Source: Copromyces sp. CBS 386.78 (lineage: Eukaryota > Ascomycota > Sordariomycetes > Sordariales > Sordariaceae). Taken from it: DNA of 64,000 nucleotides. The position numbers and the translations under genes are program-made. Position 1 is the stretch's first letter, and each line of letters begins with the position of its first letter. The stretch lies in assembly GCA_030685235.1 (NCBI GenBank), contig MU839190.1, positions 87,742 through 151,741 on the forward strand, in the 5' to 3' direction. Under the pieces are notes generated by a model that searched no databases, had not been told where the DNA came from, and was given only the letters and a program-made list of their open reading frames with translations. Positions 32,419-45,508 of the stretch are shown in pieces.

Positions 32419-34833
32419 GTATGGAAGTGTGAAGAGAGGACAGAAAAGGATGTTGGACAGACAACCCATGAACGGGAAAAGCTCTGGTCACCCTTTGATC
32501 TGATCTTCATCGTCGTCCAGTCTTGGAATGCTCTTGGTCTACGGGAGATCGTTGTCTGCATGGAGTCTGCATGCTTGTTACCGTATACCCTGGACTGGGC
32601 GGCTTTGCAGGAACAGCAGGGGGGTGGGGGGGGTCACGACAAGCAGAATTTGTAGGTTGTTCGGGTAATAACAAACGCAATGGGACTCGGATTTGGAATG
32701 ATAGCTGGGCTATGCTCTGGTCTGTCTGCGCCTTTTGATACTGTTCTCTTTCCTAGAACTAAAAGGCCAAGAAAGGTGAAGAATCGTGTTCATGGCTGAT
32801 AAAATCTGGACAGAATAGGCATGATAAGGGACAGGTTACAACAGCAGTGACCGGCCGGATCCAAGGAGTTGACTTTGTTGGAGAAGCTGTGTCACACACA
32901 CATCAACTGTCAACACATCCCGCAGCTGTCAAGCAGCGAATGCTGCCATGGTCGCCTGTAGGTGCAGTAGTTTGCTGTTGTGCATAACGGGGGGTTTGCC
33001 TTAGTTCCAAACGTCATGCTTGCAGCTTGTGTGATGATATTGCAACCCGGTAAGGTTACCCGATACGTGCTCCAGGCTGCTGGATCCGAACGGTGCGATG
33101 CCCCACGTTTGTGAGGAGATTACGGGGATGTGATGTGAAGGAGGGTTAAAACCGGACCGGGACAAAAAGAAAGGAAAACGCTGATACGGACGAAGCAACG
33201 AAAAGATACCATAGGCGGCTGGAATAAGGAAAATAAGGAAAAGCACCGTGGTTAACTGCAATCTTTTTGTTGCCGGCGTAGCCAGGAACGGGGGCCCCCA
33301 CAGAGCTCAAGCTAGGCTGTTTCGAACATGGACGATGCAGGAACATCGTCGTGTGATGAGACTTGTCCGCAGATGGTGAGCAAAAATGATGCCATCATCA
33401 TGTTTAGCCAAATATGACAGGTAACAATGGTTGGAGAGAAAGAGCCTCCAACGGCGAAGAGCACGTTGCCTGTATGACTGAAGTGTATGGCAATTTGGCC
33501 AGATTGTGGCTCCCTTCCCCAGACAAAGACGTGCCGAGTATCAGAGTATCAGGAACTGCACGGAAGATCAGGCAAAGAGTGTTAGACATATACTTCGGAT
33601 AGTCGGAATGAGACTTGGGTCCTCTTTTGGGTCGTGATGGAGAATGATGTGGATCTGGCGGACATCAAAACAAGGAAATGCTAGTGATGGTCTTATTACC
33701 TGAGCTTGGCTCGATCTGTCCACCGTCCCCTTTCGGAAGCATGGTTGATATCAGCGGATTGAACAGGATGGATTTGGATGGATTTGAAGACGACCAAGGG
33801 GCATGATGGCGTATCTTGAAAGAAGAGAGGTTGGTTAGAGGGAGGAAACAGTTCCTGAGAGTCGACACTGTACCAAGCACACATCGACATCGACGGGCAC
33901 CCTCCAGGGCCTTGGGCAGTGGGCACTTGCCCTGGCTGGCGGGATGCAGGTTGGAGAAGGTGTTGTGGGTGTTCGGCCGTCCCAATTCAATGGCCCCGCT
34001 CTCTCGTGTTACCCCTGGCCTTAGCGCTAGTATGGACGGTGCTTCTGACCAATGGACGGTCGAATTCCCCTGTCTCCCTTATAGTACCACCCCCCCTTTA
34101 CCACCAACTGCGACGTCCATCTTTCACACGACTCCAAACTGAAGTGTTACCCCTCCCTGCAATGGGGGAGCCGAAACACCAAGGCGAATTTCTTTCTTTC
34201 TTCTTGCGGAGTTGATGCTGGGGTTGCTTTGTTAAATGCGGCAGCCTCCTCTCTTTGTGTTGAGTCTTGTGGGTGGGTGCATTTGGCCTCCAATTCGCTC
34301 GTCAAGTTGAATCACCAACGGCGCCGTCCATCCAATGCCCCATTGCGGACGTTAACACCACTTCTTTTATACCTCCTCAGCAGCAACCATTTCGAGTCGG
34401 CGTTCAGTGGCGATGGAACTGTGCACGGGGGGTGCCTGTGAGCCAAGTGTTTCTGGTCCCTGACTTTGGGGCCGGCAAAGGCGATTCTGCAACAGACATC
34501 CCCGTCACCTGCCCTGCTTCCCGTCTCCTTCTCATTGTTCAGGGACATGGAGAGGTATCCAATGTAGGAGCCCGTCACCAATTGTACATGATATCAGAAT
34601 ATGTGATGAACCCCCCTTCCATGTTGTAGTGTACCTGACTGCCCCTGCAGCCAAAGACCCTTTCTGTGAACCCCCGGCCTTCCTTCACGTTTTGGATCCT
34701 TTCCTTTTCCAGTCTCCTGCTCCACCATTGACTACAATCCATGCCTTTTGGTCCCGTCTTTATCGACAGCTGCACTTGTTCATTCGAGCTTGATAAGACT
34801 TTTGAGACGGACCGCACATTCTCCTTCGGTATG
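32419..34833. other. Intergenic region with no recognised gene
   Basis: Normal base composition returns directly after the LTR element. G-rich tracts occur near 32618-32632. Many short frames overlap one another on both strands, and none has features of a gene. Confidence 0.55.
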
Positions 34834-36235
34834 CATTTTTCTAGCGTGCTTGTTGCGGCACTCAGCTCGACACCCAAGACATCAATCATATCCGACGCTC
34901 TCCCTTCCACACTTTGTTTCGTCCATAACTGTCCCCGACACACAACGAACGAACCAACCTCCACCACTGACCCGTCCCAATTGTCGCTCCTTTTAGAACC
35001 AAGGTTATCTTGAGAACCTAACCTGAGGTGGTGTCTCTGCCCCGGCCTCATCCTCCACTGTGTGGTGACGCCGTAATTTACCTCGACAGCTTTACTACCA
35101 CACTACCTACGGACGCAGGCGCCCCCGAACTGAAGCCAAACCCAAAGCATCGCCAGGTTCCGGGCTGGACTCCACAAGACTATACCGTATCTTGTTGAGT
35201 TGAGCACTGCACCCACCACAGCACCGCTGCAACCACTGCCGCTGCGATTTTTCGCTCGACAGTTCCCACCCACGCGTTGCTTTCCCCCTCTTTTCCCTCT
35301 CCACAGTTTCACCTTCAACTCAACCTCTCTTGGTCTCTCCAGACCGATCGAGGCGGTCTCTCTTTTTCCCTCTTTCTCCCTCTAGCGAAAGTCGAGTCGA
35401 GGGTGGCTTGACCACAATCGCATCGCATTTGCCCAGCATTTCCCCAAAACTGCCAAATTTCCTGCTGCATTCTTGTGCATTCGTGCTGCAGTGCCCGTCA
35501 AAGCAGGTCTCGCCCCCAACAAAGGCCCAAGTCCAACCGGAAGTTTTGCTCTGGGTCCCTCCCGCAATTCCCAAGAGACACCGAACCGGAACCCGTCCAA
35601 ACCCATCCCATCGGCCATCCAACGACCCAGGCCCCTAGCATTTATCTAGCACGTATACACAACCACCAACACCCACCGTTTCGAACCGATCCGTCGCTTT
35701 ATCCAATCCACATCAACAACCACGTCGACGCCCGCTTCCATCTTTTTGCTCGAGTCGCTTCGTTGCAATTACGACCGCGTCCAGCTACAAGTCGGCCGCC
35801 TCTCGCTACCTATCCCCCAGCGACTGTGAGGCCCAATTACTCTCCAACTTCTTTGTCGACCTCGACCTGTCACGACATTTGCCTGCCCCCGTCTGCTGCG
35901 TCGGCTACATCGACATTTACTCCCGAGAGGATAATATTGTGGCGCTCGCTGGACGACCATCGCTTTCGCTCCCTGCCGAAACCGTCTTCGTGCGACCTTT
36001 GTGGACGTCGACCGTCGCTCCTTTCGCAATCTCTTGGCACCCTAATTTCCATCAGCGTGTCCCAGCGGGACCACGCTTAACGTCGAACCGACCCCAGTCG
36101 CGCGACCGATCAATCCTAAATACATAATACAACGACCCTCATTCTGTCGACGTTGCCACTACCCGGCAATCTTTTCCATCGGGCCACGCGTCTGACCCTC
36201 TCGACACCTCATCGTCGCCCGCCAAATTTGCCAGA
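34834..36235 (+). promoter_or_regulatory. ATG-free, pyrimidine-rich 1.4-kb region before the RasGAP start
   Basis: No ATG occurs on the plus strand between the one at 34831 and the start codon at 36236. Long C/T- and CA-rich tracts are present (for example near 35281-35390). This fits a very long leader or several leader exons kept free of upstream starts. The transcription start cannot be read from the sequence, so how much of it is promoter is open. Confidence 0.5.
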
Positions 36236-38797
36236 ATGTCTGTGATGTTGCAGACACCTTCTCGAGCTTCTACCGGATCCACCACTTCCGTCCAACCTCT
36301 TTCCCGACAAAACACCATGTCTTCCTACGAGGGCTCGCGGTCCGCCCGCCAGTCCAAGCGGTACTCCATGTCGGCGTTGTACATGTCCATGTCCGCCAAT
36401 GAGTCTGATCTCATAATCGAAGATGAGCTTGCTAGAGGTTGGCAGTCCATGTGCACCAACTCGGTCGATGATACATACTAACTCTGGCCACAGCCCAAAA
36501 GGTCTTGCGGGACCTCAAGACCAAAATCTCCTCGCAATCGAAAAAGAACTTCGTACTTGAGAAAGATGTCCGCTACTTGGACTCGCGTATTGCCCTGTTG
36601 ATCCAAAATCGCATGGCTTTAGAAGAGGTATGCCACCTGACCAATTGCTTTCTGTACACGGCATACTGACTTTAGCTACAGCAAAATGAAGTCGCTAGCC
36701 ACCTTGAAGACGCAACCGATATACAAGAAGGCGCCTTCCCCAACGACGACAGGACACAAAAATACGGAAATTTGCTCTTCTTGCTGCAGTCGGAGCCCAG
36801 GCATATTGCACATCTGTGTAGGCTCGTCACCATGGCCGAGATTGATTCACTGCTTCAGACGGTTATGTTCACCATCTACGGAAATCAATACGAGAGTCGT
36901 GAAGAGCATCTGCTATTGACCATGTTCCAGGTAAGCTTGTTATCCTCCTTGTGGTGCTGCCTAGCGAAATCTGCTAACAATGCCGTAGTCCGTCCTGACC
37001 TACCAGTTCGACAACACTCCTGAATACTCTTCGCTTCTGCGCGCCAACACCCCGGTCTCGAGAATGATGACGACATACACGAGGAGAGGCCCAGGCCAGA
37101 GCTTTTTGAAATCGGTTCTGGCTGATAGGATCAACAGCCTGATTGAGCTCAAGGATCTGGACCTCGAAATCAACCCGCTCAAGGTCTACGAGCGCATGAT
37201 CGAAGAGGCCGAAGCAAAAGACCCTGAGAGCCCCGAGGCAATGCTCCCCAAGGGAATCACGCAGGAAGAGGCTGCCGAGAACCCGAAGGTGCAGGAGATC
37301 ATCAACCCGCGGCTGACGATGCTGACCGAAATTGCCAATGGCTTCTTGGAAACCATCATTGATGGTCTCGAAGAAACCCCCTACGGAATTCGGTGGATTT
37401 GCAAGCAGATTCGGAGCTTGACAAAGAGGAAATATCCCGATGCCAACGATCAGGTCATTTGCACGCTCATTGGCAGTTTCTTCTTCCTGCGCTTCATCAA
37501 TCCAGCAATTGTCACGCCCAAGTCGTATATGCTCATTGACGGCACACCCGCGGACAAGCCGAGAAAGACGCTTACCTACGTCGCAAAAATGCTTCAGAAC
37601 CTGGCCAATAAGCCCTCATACGCCAAGGAACCGTACATGGCGAAGCTACAACCTTTCATCCATGCAAACAAGGACAAGGTCAACCGATTCATGCTCGAAC
37701 TGTGCGATGTGCAAGATTTCTACGAGACGCTTGAGATGGACAACTATGTCGCCCTTTCCAAGAAGGATTTGCAGCTGGACATCACGCTCAACGAGATCTA
37801 CGCTATGCACGGATTGCTCGAAAAGCATGCTGGTGAGCTATACAAGGATGAGAACTCACATCTGGCCATCATCATGTCAGAGTTGGGTCCTGCTCCACCT
37901 CAGGTGCCGCGAAAGGAAAACAGGGTCATCAATTTGCCGCTATTCAGTAGGTGGGAAACGGCTATTGACGACCTGACCGCCGCCCTGGACATTACCCAAG
38001 AAGAGGTTTTCTTTATGGAAGCGAAGTCGATCTTCGTGCAGATTATACGAACAATCCCCGCGAATTCGTCAGTAGCTAGGAGGCCACTGCGGCTTGAACG
38101 CATCGCAGACGCGGCTGCAACGTCCAAGAACGATGCGGTTATGGTCCGCAAAGGCATCCGGGCGATGGAGCTGCTAAGTCAGCTGCAGGAACTCAAGGTT
38201 GTTGACAAGAGCGACCAATTCGCCTTGCTACGAGATGAGGTCGAGCAAGAACTCCAGCATCTCGGCTCACTCAAAGAAGTTGTTATGGCCGAGACCATCA
38301 AGCTTGAGGAGGTTTACAAGACTATCCGTGACCATAACGCCTATTTGGTCAGCCAGTTGGACACTTACAAGAGCTATCTCCACAACGTACGAAGCCAGAG
38401 CGAGGGCAAGACCAGAAAGCAACAGAAGCAACAGGTGCTAGGCCCGTACAAGTTTACCCACCAGCAGCTTGAAAAGGAGGGCGTCATCCAAAAGAGCAAC
38501 GTCCCCGATAATAGGAGGGCCAACATCTATTTCAACTTCACGAGCCCACTTCCGGGAACGTTTGTCATCTCGCTGCACTACAAGGGTGAGTCTCCGCAGC
38601 TGCCATCATTGATGAGCATCACTGACAGTTCTGTAGGTCGCAACCGAGGACTGCTCGAATTGGATCTCAAGCTCGACGATCTCCTTGAGATGCAGAAGGA
38701 CAATCAGGACGATTTGGACCTCGAATACGTGCAGTTCAACGTCCCCAAGGTCCTCGCGCTACTCAACAAGCGCTTCGCCCGGAAGAAGGGGTGGTAG
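36236..38797 (+). CDS. gap1: Ras GTPase-activating protein, Gap1/IQGAP-related type (780 aa)
   Basis: Five exons are 36236-36437, 36494-36627, 36682-36930, 36989-38585 and 38637-38797. All frames join. Intron 1 has a weak donor (GTTGGC) but a good CTAAC branch and CAG end; intron 4 is 51 nt with no stop, so its retention would add 17 residues. The Ser-rich N terminus (about 70 residues) is followed by a coiled-coil-like segment, a RasGAP domain (about 130-420) and a RasGAP C-terminal domain (about 560-720). LLRANTP places the arginine finger at R213, and FLRFINPA (361-368) is the GAP signature. The protein should stimulate GTP hydrolysis by Ras and so switch off Ras signalling at the membrane. 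It matches the fission yeast Gap1 type rather than the very large IRA type. Confidence 0.93.
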
Positions 38798-41700
38798 ATA
38801 TTATCACTCAGTCTGGCTTTACTTCCGTTGCAAGGTGAAGGATGATATCCCCATGAGGTTTATATTCTTCACCTGGAGTTGGTGGAGTTTTTGCTTGGCG
38901 GTCTCATCATCTGACTTTTGATACCACTTTCTTTCGTTTTGCGGTTCCGATTACTTCACGTCATTCACAACACCCATCTACCTACAAAACTGACCAGGCT
39001 GGATGAAAGGGGGCACGGGTTGGAGCGCCGTTCAGACCAACCCTGCCTGACCTCATTGGGCTTTCATCCCATCGGTTATCCCAACATCTCTGCATCATGG
39101 TCGTTTCTAGTTGCGTTTATATATGCACATAGTTAGCGAGCTCTCGTTCCATCTCCCTTTTATCTTTGGTCGTTTTGGTTATACCTCCTGTCGTTTTATG
39201 AATCATCTCTTTTACCTCGGTTTTGCCGTCAATCACGCCGCTCTCGATTTTCATGTAGGATCCACTTGGGTGTTTTCCTCATGTACCTAATCATCTCTCT
39301 TATGTCTGTCTGGCTTTGCTATTCCTCGTTTTTCGCGGTATGGAATTTTTTTTTCCCTGTCTCACCATGCAACTGGAGAGGACTCGGCGGACGGACGAAT
39401 TGGACGGACGGACGGACGAACGAACGAACGAACAACGACACCCACGAAGAGTGATTTCGGTCCCGCTCGGCTGGCCTGGCTTGGGATGGATTGAACATCA
39501 TCTTTACGCATACTACATACTACTTACTACGTACTACTTAATAATTTGGAGGCGAGTCGAAGGAAGGACGGGAAGCGGAGGACGACACAGGGACACATTT
39601 GCGGGTGCGAGATTCGGTGTACGACGGCAGTGATGAAGGGGAGAAAGGTAGCAAAGGTGGCGAGGAGTTGAGAAAGCTCCGACGCAAAGCTGGGGAAGAG
39701 CGGAGGATGCGAAATACTGGCGGAGCCGGTGATCAGAAACGAAAATTTGATCGAGTTTCCTTTTATATCAGAAAGAAAAGCCGACGGCGAGGCTGCTTAT
39801 GATACCCACGTACGATTGGTTTCGTCACCTTTTACCAAAGAGATGGTTCTAATAAGTTCGGCGGGTCCGCAGCGTAAGGCGCGCTGGGTCGAGGAGGAAC
39901 AAGTCTGGAGACCTAATGGCTGGTTTTAGGTGTGTTTACCTAAGGAAAAGTAACATTGTTCAACTTCCAAGTCGACCTGAAATACGTCTTCCCTGGGTTC
40001 TGTGTTTTCTCTTAATCTTCTACACTCTCGCTATATGAACCATGTTGATTTGTTTTCTTTCGCCTTTTTGGGTTGAGTTATGGATCAGGCGGCGGTACTG
40101 TAGTCCAATGAGCGGGCGAAGGGTGTGTAAAAGAGGAAGATGCGACAGGAAAGAAAAGGGTCAATGAAGGGGACGGGACATGTATTATCATGAAAGATAG
40201 CCAGGTTTTATGCTGTACTCATATCAGTTGATTGGATCGCGGTGGTTCCTTTTTTGTTTATTATTATGCATGCCATCACCAATGGATGTCACACCACCTC
40301 CTGTTCATGTTTGATCTGGGATGATTGATACCGGCTGGGGGATGTGTGGGGGCGCCCTGCCTGGGGTAAATTGTTACCGAAACATCCATGACATGGAATT
40401 ATGCAGTAGTGATATTATCGTGACTTTTCTACCATTGGGGACGACGGGATGAGGTTATCGTTAGTGGTCAGCTCCAGGGGTCCTTCGACATCCAGAGTCT
40501 GGACCGCTCTCCGGGGCCTGAGCAAACTTTCTCATCCGTCATCGTATCATGGCCGGCGTGGGCTCATCCAGCTCCTACCTACCTACTGCAGGTCTCAGCC
40601 TCAGTAGCTACCTAGTTAAGAGGCTTCCATCATCACCCCACCAAGGGAGTTCTTCCACCCGAAAATTTGATGATATCAGTTGGAAGTTGCAATCGCACCC
40701 CGCCGAGATCAAGGGGGGACTTGCCGTGAGTGGGAGCTTCCCATGTTGTCGTCGAACCCCGCCGTGCAGCGTCCTGGGGCCCGCTAAAAAGCGTTCCGCT
40801 GCAGCAGGCCTCAGCATGGATCCCGGACGTCCCCGCAACGGCCCGGGTAGCCCGCTACTTTGTACCTTGTCGCCGCCCAGCCAGCCTGGCCAGCCTCTGT
40901 TCATCCCATCCAATTTTCATGCCACGGCACAATCATAAGCGCCGACACCCGACATCCAATGTTCGATACGAGACGAATCGCGATGCCGGCAACATTTTCC
41001 TTGAATATGGCAAGCAATATTGACAGCTGCTTTCATTCCTGATCGACGCGCTCATCCATGTTCCTTGACGTCTGAAGAGACTGATGGTGGTTGTAAAAGG
41101 CGATGACAAGCGTGTACAGCAAAGCGGGGGTGTTGCTTGTCTTGAGTTGTGGGGCTTTCATCCCGTCTCTTGTCCTTTGTCTGCCGTCTCGGGTCTCAAC
41201 TCTCAAAAACAGGTTCGTCCGATCGGATCGAGCTTTCGGGATTGCAAGAAGAATGGCATGATAGCAGGAGCCAGAAAGGTGGCAGACGGCAAGACGGGCC
41301 TTGATACTAAGTACCTGACTACCTCTACCCAGCTCTCCCCCAGCCGCGGAGCTGTTTCGTACACTACCATGGGCACAGAGAAGAGCAGTGAGCAGACAGC
41401 TAGCTACCTTTAGCTCCCCGCCATGAGAACGAAGCTCCCCCTGTCTAGACGAACGAGCCTCTGAGAAACGGATATCTTCACACCATGCTCATCCGACGAC
41501 GTGGTTGGCTCAGCACAAGGCCGTTGGGAATCCATTGGAGGATTGCTTGCGATCGTTACCGTGCAATCTGGATGCTGACTGATTTTAAGGGTGGGGGAAT
41601 GACCTGGACGATGCCGTGAATGCCGCCCTGTCAAAAAGACAAAAAGTTATGTCACCCAATTCTCTATGCGAATCAATGGCATGGGTGACCCACCTTCCGT

Positions 41701-42480
41701 CATCGTCCAACATCAGACCACCTTTTCCCCAGTCTCTCAACCCCAGCCATTTCAGCCATTCAAGCCGTGCTCACCTCTCCCAGAACTTCCAGTCACTGCG
41801 ACAATGGCCTATTATGGTCCTTGGCACTGGGACTGGAAGCCCTTCTCGGGCTTCCAAACTGGTAAGAACAGGTTACTTTGGATGCTCCCTTCAGCATCCA
41901 TCAGTGGAATTTCGTTGGCCAGACTCGTCGTGCCAGGGTGCTGGGTATGGGGTTCAATGATTCAATGCGATCGATCCATGGCAACCCTTACTGGACCGTC
42001 AACGACCTGTCCGCGTATCTTTGGGGGTAGCGAGGTTCCCATGAGAGGGCCGATATAGCCATGATTGACGTGAGACGGCCGGTTTTATGTCCTTTTTGCC
42101 GCCCGACAACATGGATCCCGCATGGCCTTGGACTCTCGTGAGGAGAAAGGCAGAAGAACCAGGTGGCCAAGGTAGGCCGAGGTACCAAGTATAGGCACAC
42201 CACCCGTCAGCACACCTCATGGCTCATGCTGTGTAATACGACGAGGGAAAAGGATGGTGGTTGCTATAAGAGACAATGCCCTCCTGGATGGTTCCTGTTC
42301 TTGCTTCTACCCCTCCTTCGATCATTGTCAACATCATCATTCCAAGTGAAACCCCAGACATCAACCTAGGGTTTCTTCACAACCACCGAACTACACCTAA
42401 CCACTGGTTGGGTACCTACTTACAACACTGCACAACACACCTCCTCTTGTTCGTACAACTCCAGCGGGAACTTGCCCAGC
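38798..42480. other. Intergenic region with short microsatellites
   Basis: Nothing in this 3.7-kb region is supported as a gene. It starts with the 3' region of the RasGAP gene. (GGAC)n/(GAAC)n repeats lie at about 39387-39434 and a TACTAC-rich tract at about 39508-39541. The last 190 bases before the phosphoketolase start lack ATG. The motif CTAGGGTTT, resembling a telobox, lies at about 42367. Confidence 0.55.
39387..39434. repeat. GGAC/GAAC tetranucleotide microsatellite
   Basis: Several GGAC units pass into GAAC units in the downstream 3' region of the RasGAP gene. It is an ordinary simple repeat. Confidence 0.8.
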
Positions 42481-45018
42481 ATGAGTGATTCGAACGAGCT
42501 CGAGGTCGAGAGCATCAGCCCCTACGGGCCAGCTCGCTCGACGATCAAAGGAGAACCACTCACCAAGGAAGAGATCGAGAAGTACAATGACTTCTTCAAG
42601 GCCAGCTTGTATCTCAGCTTGGGCATGATCTATCTTCGCGAGAACCCCCTTCTCAAGGAGCCTCTCGAAACAAAACACCTCAAAGCCCGTCTCCTCGGCC
42701 ACTTCGGCTCCGCACCCGGCCAAATCTTCACATGGATGCACTTCAACCGTCTGATCAAGAAGTATGATCTCGACTCCATCTTCATCTCCGGCCCTGGGCA
42801 CGGTGCCCCCGCCGTTCTGTCGCAGGCATACCTGGAGGGCACATACTCAGAGGTCTATCCCGAGATGTCGGCAGACGAGGAGGGCATGCAGAAGTTCTTC
42901 AAGCAGTTCTCCTTCCCTGGCGGAATCGGCTCGCACGCCACTCCTGAAACACCAGGCAGTATGCACGAGGGTGGTGAGCTGGGTTACTCCATCTCCCACG
43001 CCTTTGGCGCCGTCTTCGACCATCCCAACCTGATTGCCCTGACAATGGTGGGTGATGGTGAGGCCGAGACCGGACCCTTGGCCACATCGTGGCACAGCAC
43101 AAAGTTCCTCAATCCCATCACTGACGGTGCTGTCCTCCCGGTCTTGCACCTGAACGGTTACAAGATCAACAACCCTACGATCCTCGCCCGTATCAGCCAT
43201 CTGGAGCTGGAGAACCTGTTTCGTGGCTATGGCTACGAACCATACTTCGTTGAGGGCGATGATGTCGATACCATGCACCAGGCTATGGCCGCAACACTGG
43301 AGCACTGTGTCCTAGAGATCAGGAAGTTCCAGCAACAGGCCAGGGAGTCTGGCAAGGCCTTCAGGCCCAGGTGGCCCGTCATCATCCTTCGCAGTCCCAA
43401 GGGATGGACCGGTCCTCGCAAGATCGACGGCAAGTTCCTCGAAGGGTTCTGGCGTGCTCATCAGGTGCCCATCACAGATGTGCACGAAAGTCCCGAGCAT
43501 CTCAAGATTCTCGAGCAGTGGATGAAGAGCTATGAACCGGATCGTATCTTCAAAGATGGAAAGATCAGCGAGGATCTCAAGGAGCTCTGCCCGACTGGAA
43601 CAAGCCGTATGAGCGCCAACCCCGTCGCGAACGGCGGCACCATCAGGAAGGCTCTGAGGATGCCCGACTTCCGCAAGTATGCCCTCAAGGTCGACAAGCC
43701 GGCGTCGGCTATGGCCGCTAGCATGACAAACATGTCCAGCTTCCTCCGGGATATCATTGCCGAGAACCCTACCACCTTCCGACTTTTCGGTCCAGACGAG
43801 ACCGAATCCAACAAGCTTGGAAAGGTTTACGAGGCGGGCAAGAAGGTCTGGCTGGGCGAGTACTTTGAGGAGGATAAGGACGGTGGTAATTTGGCCCTTG
43901 AGGGTCGTGTGATGGAGATGCTGTCGGAGCATACTTGTGAGGGTTGGCTGGAAGGCTATGTCCTTAGCGGTCGCCACGGTCTCCTGAACAGTTACGAGCC
44001 GTTCATTCATGTCATTGACTCGATGGTCAATCAGGTATGTTTTCCTCTCTACCACCACTTGAAAATTCATCACTGACATTTCTTTCAGCACTGCAAATGG
44101 CTCGAGAAGTGCCTGGAGGTCGAATGGCGCAACAAGGTCGCCTCTCTCAACATCCTCCTCACCGCCGTCGTCTGGCGTCAAGACCACAACGGCTTCACCC
44201 ACCAAGACCCGGGCTTCCTCGACGTCGTAGCCAACAAGAGCCCCGAGGTAGTCCGCATCTACCTCCCGCCCGACGGCAACTGCCTGCTCTCCGTAACGGA
44301 CCACTGCCTGCGCTCGGCCAACTACGTCAACGTGATCGTGGCCGACAAGCAGGAACACCTGCAGTACCTGTCCCTGGACGACGCCATCATTCACTGCACC
44401 AAGGGCATCGGCATCTGGCCGCAGTTCAGCTCTGACCGCGGCGAGGAGCCGGACCTGGTCATGGCGTCGTGCGGCGACATCAGCACGCACGAGTCCCTGG
44501 CCGCCATCGATTTGTTGTTGCAACACTTCCCCGAACTCAAGATCCGCTGCGTCAACTGCGTTGACCTCTTCAAGCTGATCTCGCACGACGAGCACCCGCA
44601 CGGCCTGACGGACCCCGAGTGGACGGCCCTCTTCACCGACAACAGGCCGGTCATCTTCAACTTCCACTCGTACCCCTGGCTCGTCCACCGTTTGACTTAC
44701 AAACGACCTGGTTCGCACAACGTGCACGTGCGCGGGTACCGCGAGAAGGGCAATATCGACACGCCGCTGGAGCTGGCCATCCGCAACGGTACGGATAGGT
44801 TCAGTCTCGCGATGGAGGCTATCGATCACATGACTGGTTTGCTGGGTAATCGGGGCGCCGCCGCCAGGGAGCAGCTGAGGAATGAACAGCTTAAGGCCAA
44901 GGCGATGGCGTTTGAGGTGGGCATGGATCCACCTTTCTTGAAGAATTGGACGTGGCCGCATACGGGTTTGTGGAGTAACGGGCAGCCGAGGGTGGCGAGT
45001 GACCAGCATCTTCAGTAG
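42481..45018 (+). CDS. Phosphoketolase (D-xylulose 5-phosphate/fructose 6-phosphate), 827 aa
   Basis: Two exons, 42481-44034 and 44089-45018, flank a 54-nt intron (GTATGT, CTGAC, TTTCAG) with frame phase 0. The start at 42481 is the first ATG after a 190-base ATG-free stretch. The protein of 827 residues fits the usual family length of about 800. GPGHGAP (104-110), [21 protein letters not shown] (150-170) and the thiamine pyrophosphate motif GDGEAETG followed by LNGYKIN (191-198 and 224-230) are intact. The enzyme splits xylulose 5-phosphate (and often fructose 6-phosphate) with phosphate to acetyl phosphate and glyceraldehyde 3-phosphate (or erythrose 4-phosphate), feeding pentose carbon to acetyl-CoA in the cytosol. 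The family is known from bacteria and fungi and is thought to have reached fungi by horizontal transfer. There are no breaks. Confidence 0.95.
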
Positions 45019-45415
45019 ATGAGGAAGAGGACAGCTGGTAGAAGTCTTGATTGATAGAGGATGGATCATAGATCAAAGATATTAGGTGAGATGAAGGAAA
45101 GAAGGGGAGATAAAATGGCGTTTGGAAGCCATGGGAAGGGTGGATTTTCAATGACTTAATGATCCTGTACTAGGGCTGTTATTTGCGAACTAAATTTCAG
45201 AACTTTGTTTTTTATACCCGAAACATATTCTCCTTGAACGCTTGCATTACATCGGATGCAGTGCTACTTCGAGCATCGTCAATGCTAGGGACAATATATC
45301 CGTCTGGCATCTGCGAAGTGTCATGTCATGTGAGGGGCTTTGAGGGTTGCATATAACCTTATCTTCGCGACCCAATCACCAACGAACACTACGACAGTTG
45401 CCTCACAACTGTAAT
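45019..45415. other. Intergenic region
   Basis: This is the 3' region of the phosphoketolase gene and the 5' flank of tRNA-Asp. I see no gene. Confidence 0.5.
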
Positions 45416-45508
45416 TCTTCCGTAGTATAGTGGTCAGTATGTGAGCTTGTCAAGCTTGAACATCAGTTCGATTCGCTCGAGACCCGGGTTCAATTCCCGG
45501 CGGGAGAG
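45416..45508 (+). tRNA. tRNA-Asp (anticodon GTC) with a 21-nt intron
   Basis: Acceptor stem TCTTCCG pairs with CGGGAGA (two G-T/G-C wobbles) and the discriminator is G. The anticodon stem TGAGC pairs with GCTCG, and the loop TTGTCA contains GTC at 45449-45451. The intron, at 45453-45473, starts one base 3' of the anticodon, the usual position for eukaryotic tRNA introns. The T arm GGGTTCAATTCCC is canonical. A T5 run at 45520-45524 is the likely terminator. Confidence 0.93.

Noticed and set aside
35475..36080. 201-codon plus-strand frame before RasGAP
   Set aside because: There is no ATG in the whole interval, so it cannot be a normal coding frame; it is Pro/Ser/Thr-rich leader sequence.
40549..40938. 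129-codon Ser/Pro-rich frame
   Set aside because: Other frames overlap it on both strands and no motif is visible; composition fits intergenic DNA.
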